Assembly (NCBI RefSeq): GCF_900188425.1
Contig: NZ_FZON01000024.1
Span: 1 to 64,000 of the forward strand
Direction: 5' to 3'
From: Antarctobacter heliothermus
GTDB taxonomy: Bacteria; Pseudomonadota; Alphaproteobacteria; Rhodobacterales; Rhodobacteraceae
DNA: 64,000 nt
Part shown: piece by piece, positions 51,743 to 61,700 of the stretch
Layout: every line of letters begins with the position of its first letter
Position numbering within the stretch: position 1 is the first letter of the stretch
Translations under genes and position numbers: made by a program
The notes under the pieces: model-generated
The model's input: only the letters and a program-made list of their open reading frames with translations
Told to the model about the DNA's origin: nothing
Database searches by the model: none

Positions 51743-52264
51743 TTATTGCGGCGGCGGGGTCGGCGTCTTTGCGCCGGCGCGGCGATAGATGTTCAACCAG
51801 CGATAGGCATCCAGCGTCTCACGTTTGTACGCCTTGTAATAGTCGTCCTGCGGCACGATCGACCAGTTGAAGATCGACTTGGAGCGGCGGAACTGTGCAT
51901 CGGTCTGCGCCAGTTCCTGACGCACATTGGGGTCGCGGCCAAACCGGCTGGCGCGCTGGATCAACGCACCGTCGCCCGCTGGCACTCCTTCGCCCCGGGC
52001 GACCAGCCGCGCGGGGTTGCCCCCCAAGGCGGCGACAGCGTCGGCCTTGGGCGTCAGATCCGTGCGATTCGCCGAGCCCGGAGTGGGGGGCGGCAAATCG
52101 GAATAGCTTTCAGGTTGCACCAAGGGCTTGTTGGGGACGATGGCAAACTCCTCGGGCTGCGGACTGTTTGTCCGCAGATCGCGCAGGGGTTTGTCGCGGT
52201 CGACAACCGCGCAAGAGGCCAGGCCCGCCAGACCAATGATTGCAACAAGATGCGCCCGCCGCAT
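51743..52264 (-). CDS. DUF3035-family lipoprotein
   Basis: A 173-residue lipoprotein: signal MRRAHLVAIIGLAGLASC with a lipobox (LASC, Cys18). The mature part is Pro-rich (FAIVPNKPLVQPE, SYSDLPPPTPG), then PVRQELAQ-type helical sequence ending KSIFNWSIVPQDDYYKAYK. I recall DUF3035 as a family annotated as beta-barrel assembly subunit BamF in alphaproteobacteria; that name is tentative here. It follows lspA, whose product cleaves such lipoproteins. GGAGGACTGC precedes the ATG. Confidence 0.8.
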   Translation of the reverse strand: MRRAHLVAIIGLAGLASCAVVDRDKPLRDLRTNSPQPEEFAIVPNKPLVQPESYSDLPPPTPGSANRTDLTPKADAVAALGGNPARLVARGEGVPAGDGALIQRASRFGRDPNVRQELAQTDAQFRRSKSIFNWSIVPQDDYYKAYKRETLDAYRWLNIYRRAGAKTPTPPPQ

Positions 52265-52315
52265 CGCAGTCCTCCACTTGAGTTTCGCCAGACTTAACCC
52301 ATCTCGCAACCGGCG

Positions 52316-52810
52316 TCACGGGGCCTTTTTGCCGGATGGAGAGAGGATCAGCCCGAATGCGCCGACAAAGATCGCGATGTCCGCCACGTTGAACGCATAG
52401 GGGTTGTCGAAACCGCAGCAGGACATGTTGAGAAAATCCGCCACCGCGCCATAGATCAGCCGGTCGATGACATTGCCCAGCGCGCCGCCGATCAGAAAAC
52501 CCGCCGCGATCAGGCCCAGCCGCCCGGGCGGGTCGCGGCGCATCCAGACAAGGACAAACAGCACGATGCCCAACGCGACAGAGATCAGGATCCAGCGGGT
52601 TGCGGTGGCGTCCCCGGCAAAGAGGCCAAAGTTGACGCCATAATTCCACGCCATGCGGAAATTCAGGTACGGCGGGAAAACCTCGATCGACAGACGATTG
52701 GCCAGCCCCATGCCATGTACGACAAGGTATTTCGACACCTGGTCCAGCACGAAAACAGCCAGCGTCACCCAGAACACCAGTCGCAAGCCGCCTGTCTTTG
52801 CCTGTGCCAC
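52316..52810 (-). CDS. lspA: Lipoprotein signal peptidase (signal peptidase II)
   Basis: A 164-residue inner-membrane aspartyl protease with four hydrophobic helices. The catalytic aspartates are Asp116 in ALGNVIDRLIYGAVADFLN and Asp144 in YAFNVADIAIFVGAF; the N-box FVLDQVSKYLVV and MAWNYGVNFGLFAG are also visible. Translation starts at GTG (52808-52810), supported by GGAG upstream. It sits between purH and the DUF3035 lipoprotein gene. Confidence 0.95.
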   Translation of the reverse strand: MAQAKTGGLRLVFWVTLAVFVLDQVSKYLVVHGMGLANRLSIEVFPPYLNFRMAWNYGVNFGLFAGDATATRWILISVALGIVLFVLVWMRRDPPGRLGLIAAGFLIGGALGNVIDRLIYGAVADFLNMSCCGFDNPYAFNVADIAIFVGAFGLILSPSGKKAP

Positions 52811-52906
52811 TGCCGTTTCTCCTGCACTGTCCGTTTTGACGCGGCAGACCTAGTGGCCTGCCGCAGGCGGCGCAAGCGGCTTTGCCCGCGCCGTACCGGC
52901 CTGCCC

Positions 52907-54496
52907 TTAGTGGCGAAAGTGGCGCATCCCGGTAAAGACCATCGCCAATCCGGCCTCATCGGCGGCGGCGATCACCTCATCGTCGCGCATCGACCCGCCC
53001 GGCTGAATCACGCAGGTGGCACCGGCGGCCGCGGCCTCCATCAACCCGTCAGGAAAGGGGAAAAACGCGTCCGAGGCCACGGCGGACCCTTGGGTCAGGG
53101 GGGCGGAGAGGCCCAGTGCCTCTGCCATGCGCTCTGCCTTTTTGGCGGCGATCATCGCCGAATCAACCCGGCTCATCTGGCCTGCACCGACGCCGACGGT
53201 GGCCCCGTCGCGGACGTAGACGATGGCGTTGGATTTGACGTGTTTGGCAACCTTCCACGCAAAGAGCAGATCCTGCATCTGCGCCTCTGTCGGGGCCAGT
53301 TTGGTCACCACTTTCAGATCGTCCAGCGCGCGGGCGCCATTGTCACGGTCCTGCACCAGCAGACCGCCGGACACCTGTTTCCACGCCACGCCCGCCTGTG
53401 CGGGGTTGGCCAGACCGGGGGCAAGGATCAGGCGCAGGTTTTTCTTCTTGGCAAAGATGTCCTTGGCGTCCTGATGGATCGCCGGGGCAATCACCACCTC
53501 GGTGAAAATCTCGGCGATGGCCTCTGCGGTCTCGCCGTCCAGCGCGCCGTTCAGCGCCACGATGCCACCAAAGGCAGAGGTGCGGTCACAATCGAACGCT
53601 TTTTGGTAGGCCTCCTTGATGGTCGCGCCTTTGGCCACGCCACAGGGGTTGGCGTGTTTGATGATTGCGCAGGCCGGGCCATCGGTGGGCAGAAATTCCG
53701 ACACCAGTTCGAACGCCGCATCGGTGTCGTTGATGTTGTTGTAGCTGAGCTCCTTACCCTGAAGCTGCTCAGCGGTCGCCACGCCGGGGCGCTCTGACCC
53801 ATCGGTGTAGAAGGCCGCGTTCTGGTGCGGGTTTTCCCCATAGCGCAGCGGTTGCGCCAGCGTCCCGGCAAAGACCCGGCGGCGCGGGGTGGGCTCACCA
53901 ATCGCGGCGGCCATCCATGTGCTGACGGCGGCGTCATAGGCGCCAGTGCGGGCATAGGCGATCTGCGCCTGCCGCTTGCGGAACTCGATGCTGGTCAGAC
54001 CATCGTTGGCGTCCAGTTCCGCCAGCAGCGCGTCGTAGTCCTGCACATCGACGATGGTGGTGACAAAGGCGTGGTTCTTGGCCGCGGCGCGGATCATCGC
54101 CGGGCCGCCGATGTCGATGTTTTCGATCATCTCATCGTAGTCGGCCCCGCGCGCCAGCGCCGCCTCGAACGGGTAGAGGTTCACCACCAGCAGGTCGATC
54201 GGCACGATGCCATGTTCGGCCATCGACGCCACATGCATGCCGTTGTCGCGCAGCGCCAGCAGACCGCCATGCACCTTGGGGTGCAGCGTCTTGACCCGAC
54301 CATCCATCATCTCGGGAAAGCCGGTCAGGTCGGCCACATCGCGCACCGCCAGCCCCGCATCCCGCAGCGTCTTGGCCGATCCGCCGGTCGAGAGCAGTTC
54401 GATGCCCCGCGCGGCCAGCGCCTGCCCCAGCTCTATCAGGCCGGTCTTGTCGGATACGGAAAGAAGCGCACGGCGCACGGGCTGCAGATCGGACAT
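52907..54496 (-). CDS. purH: Bifunctional AICAR transformylase/IMP cyclohydrolase
   Basis: A 529-residue two-domain enzyme for the last two steps of IMP synthesis. N-terminal cyclohydrolase (about 1-200; [52 protein letters not shown]) and C-terminal transformylase (about 205-529; [31 protein letters not shown]). The C-terminus [11 protein letters not shown] is typical. Located between the heparinase-like gene upstream and lspA downstream on one strand. Confidence 0.97.
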   Translation of the reverse strand: MSDLQPVRRALLSVSDKTGLIELGQALAARGIELLSTGGSAKTLRDAGLAVRDVADLTGFPEMMDGRVKTLHPKVHGGLLALRDNGMHVASMAEHGIVPIDLLVVNLYPFEAALARGADYDEMIENIDIGGPAMIRAAAKNHAFVTTIVDVQDYDALLAELDANDGLTSIEFRKRQAQIAYARTGAYDAAVSTWMAAAIGEPTPRRRVFAGTLAQPLRYGENPHQNAAFYTDGSERPGVATAEQLQGKELSYNNINDTDAAFELVSEFLPTDGPACAIIKHANPCGVAKGATIKEAYQKAFDCDRTSAFGGIVALNGALDGETAEAIAEIFTEVVIAPAIHQDAKDIFAKKKNLRLILAPGLANPAQAGVAWKQVSGGLLVQDRDNGARALDDLKVVTKLAPTEAQMQDLLFAWKVAKHVKSNAIVYVRDGATVGVGAGQMSRVDSAMIAAKKAERMAEALGLSAPLTQGSAVASDAFFPFPDGLMEAAAAGATCVIQPGGSMRDDEVIAAADEAGLAMVFTGMRHFRH

Positions 54497-54538
54497 GGAT
54501 GTTCCTTCGGGTCTCAGTTGTCTCGGGCCAGAGGCCGC

Positions 54539-56287
54539 TTACGCGGTCTCGTCCACCTCGTCGCGGACAAGGTCGCGGACGGCAAAAGCCGTCTCTTGCG
54601 CCTTGGCCAGCGACCAGCGAACGCGCGTCGCATACTGCATCGCGCGGCCGGATAAAACGACCTGCTTCGTCGCACGCGGCTGCAAACGGCCCTTTTCGAG
54701 GTAAACTGACGGCTCCAGAGAGATGTCCGCCGCCCCGTCAAAGCGGAACACCCAGATTTCACCAGAGCGCTGCGCCATCGATACGGCGGTGCCGCCCATA
54801 TCCAGCGCCACGTCCACCTCTGGATGCAGGTGAAAGCGGATCTCGAACGGCAGGCCCGCCAGTCTCATCGAATCCATCGCCCGGTCGAACCGCTTTTTCG
54901 ACGGCGCATCCAGCGCGACGAGGTAGTCCTCGCCCTTGAGTTCGCGCCCGTCCAGCGACAGTTCAAGACTGCGCGCATGGGTCAGACCCTGCACAGTGAC
55001 ATAACCGTCATGCCCGCCCTCGAAGCGCAGGGTTTCGGGCAGGTGGCTCATCTGCACCGGCACATGGCGCGGCGCGTCCTCCAGCAGTTCGCGCCGGGTT
55101 TCGCCCAGCCAGCGCGGCGCGCCCAAGCGGGCCGAGGAATAGCCTTGCAGGCACAGCGTGGAATGCGACGGCGTGGCGCGGCCCGCGCGGCGCCAATCCT
55201 CGCCAAAACCACCGCCGGAGCCGCAGTTGACGATCAACGGCCTGCGGCCCGAGGTCAGCTCAAACGCGAGGGTCGAGGCATGGGCATGGGCCGAGGCCGC
55301 CCCGCCGGGGGGTGGTGCCGCGTCGACAATGATCGAGGTGCGCAGGGCCGACAGCCGGGCAAAGCCCATGGCCAGCCCGTCGGCCTGCCTTTTTCGGTTT
55401 CCCGATGCCGCAAGCGCCCGGTCCAGCCGCCCCTCAAGGCCCCGGCCGCCGCCGTGAAACCGCGCCAGCCCGCCGTCCGCATGGCGCAGGGTGCGCAGGG
55501 TCGGCGCGATGCGGCGAATGGCTTCCAAATGGCGCGGGTCGGGGTCAAGATCAGCCTCATGCAAGGCCTGCTGCGCCCATGTCAGCAGGGTAAAGACCTC
55601 TAGCAGTTCCTCGGGGTTGCGGGTGGGAATGCCGCCCTGCGCATCCACCTGCCGGGCGCAATCGCTGCCTAGCGCCTCCCGCGCGGGGGCCACATGGGCC
55701 TCCATCCCCTGCAGAGAGAGGCCCGCATACAGCAGTCCGGTCATCGCCTCAAAGCGTGGCAAGCCGGGGGCGGCCACATGGGCGCGCTTGGCTAGAAAAC
55801 GGGTCTGCGCGGCAAGGGCGGTGTAAAACGCCTCGCTGTCGTCGGCCTTGCGGCCGCGCAACAGGAACAGCGCGTGATGAATCCAGCGGATCGACCGCCG
55901 CCCGGTCAGTTCTGGCGACCAGCCCGGCCCCTTGCCCTTGCCATAGCGCCGGATCCACTCCCACAGCCAGTCCTGCGCCAGCGCGCGCGCCTTGCTGTCG
56001 CCCACGGCGGCCAGGTCATCCAGCCAGGCAAACCCCTGTATTTCTTCCTGAAAGGCCGCATCCGGGGCCTCGATCGCCCAGATCGAGCGGCCCTCGGCCT
56101 GCACCAGATGGCCGGCAAACATCAGGTTCCCCGCCAGCATCTGACGGCCACGGGCAAAAAAACCGACGGTGCGCGGTTCGGGTTGCGATACGAATCCCTC
56201 GGCTGGCCGCGCATGCGCTGCCATCCGTGCCTGCATGCGGTTCATCAAACGCGCATGCGTGGTCCGCCAGTTTCGCGCCGTGGACAT
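54539..56287 (-). CDS. Heparinase II/III-family protein
   Basis: A 582-residue protein with an N-terminal alpha/alpha-toroid (about 30-320; WLDDLAAVGDSKARALAQDW, RRSIRWIHHALFLLRGRKAD) and a C-terminal beta-sandwich (about 330-560; THSTLCLQGY-type segment RATPSHSTLCLQGYSSARLG, PEVDVALDMGGTAVSMAQRS). This is the heparinase II/III-like family of polysaccharide lyases. No signal peptide is evident, so it may be cytoplasmic; a substrate is unknown. It is inserted between rsmB and purH, an arrangement I believe common in Rhodobacterales. Confidence 0.88.
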   Translation of the reverse strand: MSTARNWRTTHARLMNRMQARMAAHARPAEGFVSQPEPRTVGFFARGRQMLAGNLMFAGHLVQAEGRSIWAIEAPDAAFQEEIQGFAWLDDLAAVGDSKARALAQDWLWEWIRRYGKGKGPGWSPELTGRRSIRWIHHALFLLRGRKADDSEAFYTALAAQTRFLAKRAHVAAPGLPRFEAMTGLLYAGLSLQGMEAHVAPAREALGSDCARQVDAQGGIPTRNPEELLEVFTLLTWAQQALHEADLDPDPRHLEAIRRIAPTLRTLRHADGGLARFHGGGRGLEGRLDRALAASGNRKRQADGLAMGFARLSALRTSIIVDAAPPPGGAASAHAHASTLAFELTSGRRPLIVNCGSGGGFGEDWRRAGRATPSHSTLCLQGYSSARLGAPRWLGETRRELLEDAPRHVPVQMSHLPETLRFEGGHDGYVTVQGLTHARSLELSLDGRELKGEDYLVALDAPSKKRFDRAMDSMRLAGLPFEIRFHLHPEVDVALDMGGTAVSMAQRSGEIWVFRFDGAADISLEPSVYLEKGRLQPRATKQVVLSGRAMQYATRVRWSLAKAQETAFAVRDLVRDEVDETA

Positions 56288-56378
56288 GTGCCGGTGCTCT
56301 GCGATTTGCCTCAAGGTCGCCCGTTCCGGGCTTGTTGCGGTCAGGATACCGCGCTCACCTCAGGAAGTCATCAAAGAG

Positions 56379-57626
56379 TTAACCTTGCTGCAAAAGCGCC
56401 ATGTAAAAGCCGTCCATCCCGCCGCGCTCTGCCCAGAAATCGGGCCTGAGGCGCAAACCGCCCTCGTCAGAGCGCCAGCTGTCTTCGATCCAAGGGGCCT
56501 CGGGGCGCAGCACACGCAGGCCCGGATGGCGCGCCAGTGCCTCTTCGACATGGCATTCGCCCTCATCGGGGATCAGCGAACAGGTGGCAAAGACCAGCCG
56601 CCCGCCGGGCTTCAGCAGGGTCAGCGCGTGGTCCAGCATTGCGGCTTGCAACCCGATCAGATCGGCAATCCGCTCGCCCTCATGGGCAAAAGGCAGGTCG
56701 GGGTGACGGCGAATGGTGCCGGTGGCCGAACAGGGCGCATCAAGCAAAATGGCGTCGTACTGGCCCGCGTGGGTCAGCGCATCCCCCGCCACAAGCGTCG
56801 CTTTCAACCCGGTCCGGTCAAGGTTTTCCTGTACCCGCGTCAGCCGCGCCTCTGACAGATCCAACGCAGTCACATTGGCACCGGCAGCGGCCAGTTGCAG
56901 TGTCTTGCCACCCGGGGCCGCGCACATGTCCAGCACGCTTTGCCCCGCCACATCGCCCAGCAGTTGCGCGGGCAAGGCCGCGGCGGCATCCTGCACCCAC
57001 CAGTCGCCTGCGGCGAATCCGGGCAACGCGCTCACCTGCCCCGCTTGCCGCAACCTCACAGAGCCGGTGGGCAGCGCGTCTCCCTCCAGCGCCGACAGAT
57101 CCGCGCCGGGTTTCGGCGTCAGGTCCAGCGGCGCGCCCTCGAAATGCGCGCGCTCCATCGCGCCGACCACCTCCGCCCCCCAGGCCGCCACCAGCGGCTC
57201 ACGCAGCCATTTCGGCAGACGCGGCACGCGCAGCTTGCCCCAGGCCGCAACCCCCTCACCGGCAATCTTGCGCAGCACTGCGTTGACCAGCCCACGCGCG
57301 CCCTGCGTGTGTTTGCCCGCAGCGGCAATATCGACGCAATCGCTGACCACCCCATGCGCGGCACCGCCCATGCACAGCTCGACCGTGCCCAGCCGCAGGA
57401 TGTTCAACACGCGCGGCGTCGGGCGCTTGCGCAGATGCGGCTTCAACAGCCGGTCGGCCCGCTCCACCCCGCGCAAGGTGTCGGCGGCCAGACGTTGTGC
57501 CGCCGCGCGGTCCGCCGGGGCGAGTTTGTCCAGCCGGTCGGTCTCACTCAGGGGGCGGCCCTGTTCCACAACCTGATCCAGCAGGTCGACGGCGGCCAAT
57601 CGGGCCGGGCTGGGCGATGCGGGCAT
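56379..57626 (-). CDS. RsmB-like RNA (cytosine-5)-methyltransferase
   Basis: A 415-residue protein with an N-terminal NusB-like domain (about 5-130; LAAVDLLDQVVEQGRPLSET) and a NOL1/NOP2/Sun methyltransferase domain: VLDMCAAPGGKTLQLAAAGA, LLDAPCSATGTIRRHPDLPF with the general Cys and FATCSLIPDEGECHVEEAL with the nucleophile Cys. Domain order equals RsmB, which makes m5C967 in 16S rRNA. Divergent from sdhAF4 by 81 bp; first gene of the long minus-strand run. Confidence 0.92.
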   Translation of the reverse strand: MPASPSPARLAAVDLLDQVVEQGRPLSETDRLDKLAPADRAAAQRLAADTLRGVERADRLLKPHLRKRPTPRVLNILRLGTVELCMGGAAHGVVSDCVDIAAAGKHTQGARGLVNAVLRKIAGEGVAAWGKLRVPRLPKWLREPLVAAWGAEVVGAMERAHFEGAPLDLTPKPGADLSALEGDALPTGSVRLRQAGQVSALPGFAAGDWWVQDAAAALPAQLLGDVAGQSVLDMCAAPGGKTLQLAAAGANVTALDLSEARLTRVQENLDRTGLKATLVAGDALTHAGQYDAILLDAPCSATGTIRRHPDLPFAHEGERIADLIGLQAAMLDHALTLLKPGGRLVFATCSLIPDEGECHVEEALARHPGLRVLRPEAPWIEDSWRSDEGGLRLRPDFWAERGGMDGFYMALLQQG

Positions 57627-57707
57627 GGGAACTCTCCGGTGAGGCGGGGCGGGGTTGCCCCACGGACCGGCGGGCGTATATCAGGAGGCACAAGACGAGG
57701 AAAGCCC

Positions 57708-57902
57708 ATGTCCGAAACCGACCGCACTGACCGCACTGACCTGCCCCGCGCCGCACAACGCGCGCTGGCCGAGGCCGCAGAACGCCGCGCCATGGCAGAG
57801 GCCGAGGCAAACGCCCTGCCTAGAGAACTGGGCGGACGCGACGGGCCGGAACCTGTACGCTATGGCGACTGGGAGAAAAAAGGCCTCGCCATCGATTTCT
57901 GA
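57708..57902 (+). CDS. Succinate dehydrogenase assembly factor 4 homologue (DUF1674)
   Basis: A 64-residue protein: low-complexity N-terminus (RAAQRALAEAAERRAMAEAE) and the conserved C-terminal block GGRDGPEPVRYGDWEKKGLA ending IDF, the SdhAF4/DUF1674 signature. SdhAF4 binds flavinylated SdhA and promotes complex II assembly. GAGGAAAGCC precedes the ATG. No sdh genes are visible in the window. Confidence 0.9.
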   Translation: MSETDRTDRTDLPRAAQRALAEAAERRAMAEAEANALPRELGGRDGPEPVRYGDWEKKGLAIDF

Positions 57903-57918
57903 GACCGCGCGCCCTCTG

Positions 57919-58090
57919 GGCATTTGCCTCGGAGCCGCCATCGCTTGCGCCGAAACAGACGGCGGAGGGCGCGCGCTGCACGCCAAATTGCCGAGGGCCC
58001 CCGCCTTCGGGGAGACGGCCATTTTGCTTGCAGCGTGCGACGTCCGCTGTCAGGCGCAAATCAAGCGATGGCGGCTCTGAGGCTTTTGCC
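57919..58090. repeat. 172-bp imperfect palindrome
   Basis: Between sdhAF4 and dapB the sequence folds back on itself. The outer 21-bp arms (57927-57947 and 58062-58082, CCTCGGAGCCGCCATCGCTT...) match at 20 of 21 positions; inner arms (57958-57992 and 58017-58051) match at most positions; the loop is C- and G-rich. The element covers most of the 301-bp gap 57903-58203, in which I see no gene. Possibly a non-autonomous mobile element remnant or a large RNA hairpin. Confidence 0.8.
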
Positions 58091-58203
58091 TTGGTGAGTC
58101 AGAAGCGCCCCCCGCATCAGCCCCACACCACGCGCCCCCGCGGTCCGGGCAAAGCGCGCGGGTGGGTGGGTGGGGCAAGCTTTGTCCGGAGCGTGGGGGC
58201 GCG

Positions 58204-59013
58204 TTACTTCAGCCCCAACACATCCAGCATGTCGTATTCGCCCGGCCCCTTGCCCTGGCCCCACAACACCGCCTTCAGCGCGCCGCGTGCAAACAATGTC
58301 CGGTCGCTGGCGATGTGTTTGAGCACGATCCGCTCACCGGCGGCGGCAAAGATCACCTCGTGCTCGCCGACGATGTCACCACCCCGGATCGCGTGAAAGC
58401 CGATGTCGCCGCGCGCGCGTGCGCCGGTGATGCCGTCGCGGCCCCGGTCCGACACATCCGCCAGCGCCACGCCGCGCCCTTCGGCGGCGGCCTCGCCCAG
58501 CATCAAGGCGGTGCCCGAGGGCGCGTCGACCTTCTGGTTGTGATGTGCCTCGACGATCTCGATGTCCCAATCGGCGTCCAGCGCCGCCGCCACCTGCCGC
58601 GTCACCGTGGTCAGCAGGTTCACCCCAAGGCTCATGTTGCCTGCGCGCACGACCACCGCGTGCCGCGCCGCCAGTGCGATCTTTTCCAGATCCTCATCGC
58701 TGAGCCCCGTGGTGCCGATCACATGCACCACCCGCGCCTGTGCGGCCAGTTCGGCAAACGCCACCGTTGCGGCAGGCACGGTAAAGTCGATCACTGCATG
58801 GGCGCGGGCAAAGGCCTCCAGCGGGTCGTCCGACACCATCACGCCCAGCGCAGCACCACCCATGGCAAGGCCCAGATCCTGGCCGATCCACGGATGGCCT
58901 GCCCGTTCCAGCGCGCCGCACAGGTGCAACCCCTCATGCGCCACCACCTGTTTCGCCAGCATCTGGCCCATCCGGCCCGACACGCCGGTCACCACAACAC
59001 CGTAATCCTCCAT
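58204..59013 (-). CDS. dapB: 4-hydroxy-tetrahydrodipicolinate reductase
   Basis: A 269-residue NAD(P)H-dependent reductase, second step of diaminopimelate synthesis. Cofactor motif [19 protein letters not shown], then [31 protein letters not shown], and the catalytic signature [20 protein letters not shown] (His-His and Lys). The start at 59013 has AAGGAG upstream; the longer frame to 59235 would overlap rbfA and is rejected. Divergent from rbfA. Confidence 0.96.
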   Translation of the reverse strand: MEDYGVVVTGVSGRMGQMLAKQVVAHEGLHLCGALERAGHPWIGQDLGLAMGGAALGVMVSDDPLEAFARAHAVIDFTVPAATVAFAELAAQARVVHVIGTTGLSDEDLEKIALAARHAVVVRAGNMSLGVNLLTTVTRQVAAALDADWDIEIVEAHHNQKVDAPSGTALMLGEAAAEGRGVALADVSDRGRDGITGARARGDIGFHAIRGGDIVGEHEVIFAAAGERIVLKHIASDRTLFARGALKAVLWGQGKGPGEYDMLDVLGLK

Positions 59014-59124
59014 CGTCGCGCTCCTTGCCGCACTCACCTTGCCCCCTGTTAGCCTCCCCTGCCGCCAAATGCACGCCCCAGCGGACCGCTTGGCAAACCG
59101 CGGCGGCGGGCTTAAGTCTGGGTC

Positions 59125-59520
59125 ATGGCACGAAACAGATTCCAAGACGCCTCCGGGCCCAGCCAACGCCAGCTTCGGGTGGCAGAGCTGATCCGCCGCG
59201 CCCTCTCCGAGGTGCTGCAGCGCGGTGACATTCATGATCCGGACCTCAACCGGCTCTCGATCACGGTCGGAGAGGTGCGGGTGTCCCCCGATCTCAAGGT
59301 GGCCACCGCCTTTGTGGTGCCACTGGGTGGCGAGAATCAGGACGACATGTTCGACCTGCTGGAGCGCAACAAGGGTGAGCTGCGCCGCGCGGTCACCCGC
59401 AACATGACGCTGAAATACTCGCCAGAGCTGCGCTTTCGCCTCGACGACACCTTTGACCGCCTTGATGAAACCCGCCGCCTGCTTGACGACGACGTCGTCA
59501 AGCGCGACATCGACAGCTGA
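59125..59520 (+). CDS. rbfA: Ribosome-binding factor A
   Basis: A 131-residue KH-fold protein that helps 30S maturation by acting on the 5' end of 16S rRNA. Visible: [40 protein letters not shown] and [20 protein letters not shown], with the usual acidic C-terminus. The start at 59125 is the family N-terminus. The next gene starts within 10 bp of the stop. Confidence 0.95.
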   Translation: MARNRFQDASGPSQRQLRVAELIRRALSEVLQRGDIHDPDLNRLSITVGEVRVSPDLKVATAFVVPLGGENQDDMFDLLERNKGELRRAVTRNMTLKYSPELRFRLDDTFDRLDETRRLLDDDVVKRDIDS

Positions 59521-59528
59521 CCGTGCCG

Positions 59529-60278
59529 ATGCGCCGCCTCTTGCCCGGTCTTGTCCTCATGATAACAACGCTGGCCAGCGCACCGCAGGCCGGTGCCGTC
59601 GGCTGTCAGCCGGTCGACCATGACGGCAACAGCTACATCGTCTGCGAAGTGGACGCGACCGCAGAAGACATGCGCCTGTACCGCTCTGACACTTCCGGCA
59701 CGCCCTACGGCCATTTCAGCACGCTGAAGACCGAACTGGCGCGCGACGGGCGCGATCTCGTATTCGCCATGAACGCGGGCATGTACCATGAGGACCGCTC
59801 GCCGGTCGGCCTATACCTTGAGGACGGGCGCGAAGACATGCGGGTGATCTCATCCCCCGGACCGGGCAACTTTGGCCTGCTGCCCAATGGCATCTTTTGC
59901 ATCGGCAAGACAAGGGCGCGGGTATTCGAAACACGCGACTTTCTGTCCCGCCGCCCACGCTGCCGCCACGCCACGCAGTCCGGTCCGATGCTGGTGATCG
60001 ACGGTGCGCTGCACCCGCGCTTTTTGCCGGACAGCACCTCGCGCTACATCCGTAACGGTGTCGGCACATCCGCCGACGGACGCCGCACGTTTTTTGCAAT
60101 CTCGCAGAACACCGTCACCTTCCACGAATTTGCGCGCCTGTTCCGCGACGTGCTGAAGGTTCCCAACGCGCTGTTTCTGGACGGAAATATCTCGCGCCTC
60201 TATGCGCCGCAGGTCGGCCGCGCCGATCTGGGACGGCGGATGGGGCCCATTGTGGCGGTCACCGTCCCGGCCCGATAG
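59529..60278 (+). CDS. Secreted phosphodiester glycosidase-like protein (NAGPA domain)
   Basis: A 249-residue exported protein with a signal peptide ([20 protein letters not shown], cleavage near AGA) and a NAGPA-like domain: [74 protein letters not shown] and [17 protein letters not shown]. The eukaryotic relative removes GlcNAc from mannose-6-phosphate; bacterial members are thought to process exopolysaccharide phosphodiesters, role unproven. A GTG two codons upstream (59523) is an alternative start. Directly follows rbfA. Confidence 0.85.
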   Translation: MRRLLPGLVLMITTLASAPQAGAVGCQPVDHDGNSYIVCEVDATAEDMRLYRSDTSGTPYGHFSTLKTELARDGRDLVFAMNAGMYHEDRSPVGLYLEDGREDMRVISSPGPGNFGLLPNGIFCIGKTRARVFETRDFLSRRPRCRHATQSGPMLVIDGALHPRFLPDSTSRYIRNGVGTSADGRRTFFAISQNTVTFHEFARLFRDVLKVPNALFLDGNISRLYAPQVGRADLGRRMGPIVAVTVPAR

Positions 60279-60356
60279 GGTCCCGCACGCCCCGGCCTTG
60301 CCTCTTGTGCCCGACAGGCTTACCTCGGTCCGGAACCAAACCACGCAGAGGCCACC

Positions 60357-61700
60357 ATGTCCGACACGCCCCAAGACCTCGCCGCCGCTCTTCTGGATGC
60401 CGCCCGCAAGGCCGGGGCAGACACGGCCGATGCTCTGGCGGTCGAGGCAACGGCACAGGCGATCGACGTGCGCGGCGGCACGCTGGAACAGGCGGAACGG
60501 GCGGAATACCGCGACCTCAGCCTGCGGGTCTTTCTGGGCCAGCGCAGCGCCAGCATTTCCGGCTCTGATATCCGCCCCGACGCCATGACGGAAATGGCAA
60601 CCCGCGCCGTCGCCATGGCGCGCGAGGCACCCGAAGATCCCTACATCGGCCTCGCCGCCCCGGATCAACTGGCAACCGACCGCGATGCCACACCGCTCGA
60701 CCTGTGCGACCCGTCGGATGAACCGGCCCCCGCCGATCTGGAGGACGACGCCCGCCGGGCCGAGGCTGCGGCGCTGGCGACAAAAGGCATCACCCGCATC
60801 GATTCCGCCGCCGCGCAATACAACGCCCAGCGCATCGCGCTGGCCGCGACCAATGGCTTTGCCGGCAGCTATGCCCGCACCTCGCGCAGCCTGTATTGCG
60901 TCGCCATCGCTGGCGAGGGCCTGGGGATGGAGCGTGATCATGACGGTGACAGCCGCGTCTACCAGTCCGACCTGCGCAGCGCCAAGGAGATCGGCGAGAC
61001 CGCCGCCGCCCGCACGCTGGAGCGGCTCAACCCGCGCAAACCGAAAACCGGCGCCTATCCGGTGCTGTTCGATGAACGTGTCTCGTCTTCGCTGATCGGC
61101 CATCTGGTCGCTGCGGCCAACGGCGCACAGGTGGCGCGCGGCCAATCCTGGCTGCGCGAGGCACTGGGCGAACAGGTGCTGCCCGAGGGTCTTGACCTGA
61201 TCGAGGACCCGCACCGCCCCCGCATCAGCGGGTCACGCATCTTCGACGCCGAGGGCCTGCCGACACGGCGCCGCGGCATGATCGACAAAGGCGTGCTGAC
61301 CGGCTGGACCCTGGACCTTGCCAATGCCCGCAAGCTGGGCATGGACAGCACCGCCAATGCCGCGCGCGGCGGAGCCTCTGTCTCTCCCACCGCATGGAAT
61401 CTGGAACTGACCCAGGGCGACCAAAGCCGCGCAGACCTGATGCGCCAGATGGGCAACGGCCTGCTGGTGACGTCTATGATCGGCGCCACGATCAACCCCA
61501 ACACCGGCGACTATTCGCGCGGCGCTGCCGGGTTCTGGGTCGAAAACGGCGAAGCGGTCTACCCGGTATCGGGCGTCACCATCGCCGGCAACCTGCGCGA
61601 GATGCTGCGCAGCCTGATCCCCGCCAATGATGCCCGGCCATGGCTCAGCCGCGTGGTGCCATCGCTGCTCGTCGAAGGGTTGACCCTTGCCGGCGAATGA
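60357..61700 (+). CDS. pmbA: TldD/PmbA-family metallopeptidase subunit
   Basis: A 447-residue PmbA/TldE-type protein: GGTLEQAERAEYRDLSLRVF at the N-terminus and AAGFWVENGEAVYPVSGVTI, MGNGLLVTSMIGATINPNTG towards the end. In E. coli TldD and TldE form a peptidase (zinc site in TldD) that processes microcin precursors and CcdA. This sequence lacks the TldD HExxxH, as expected of the partner. The tldD partner is not in the window. The stop overlaps the TTG start of the next gene. Confidence 0.92.
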   Translation: MSDTPQDLAAALLDAARKAGADTADALAVEATAQAIDVRGGTLEQAERAEYRDLSLRVFLGQRSASISGSDIRPDAMTEMATRAVAMAREAPEDPYIGLAAPDQLATDRDATPLDLCDPSDEPAPADLEDDARRAEAAALATKGITRIDSAAAQYNAQRIALAATNGFAGSYARTSRSLYCVAIAGEGLGMERDHDGDSRVYQSDLRSAKEIGETAAARTLERLNPRKPKTGAYPVLFDERVSSSLIGHLVAAANGAQVARGQSWLREALGEQVLPEGLDLIEDPHRPRISGSRIFDAEGLPTRRRGMIDKGVLTGWTLDLANARKLGMDSTANAARGGASVSPTAWNLELTQGDQSRADLMRQMGNGLLVTSMIGATINPNTGDYSRGAAGFWVENGEAVYPVSGVTIAGNLREMLRSLIPANDARPWLSRVVPSLLVEGLTLAGE

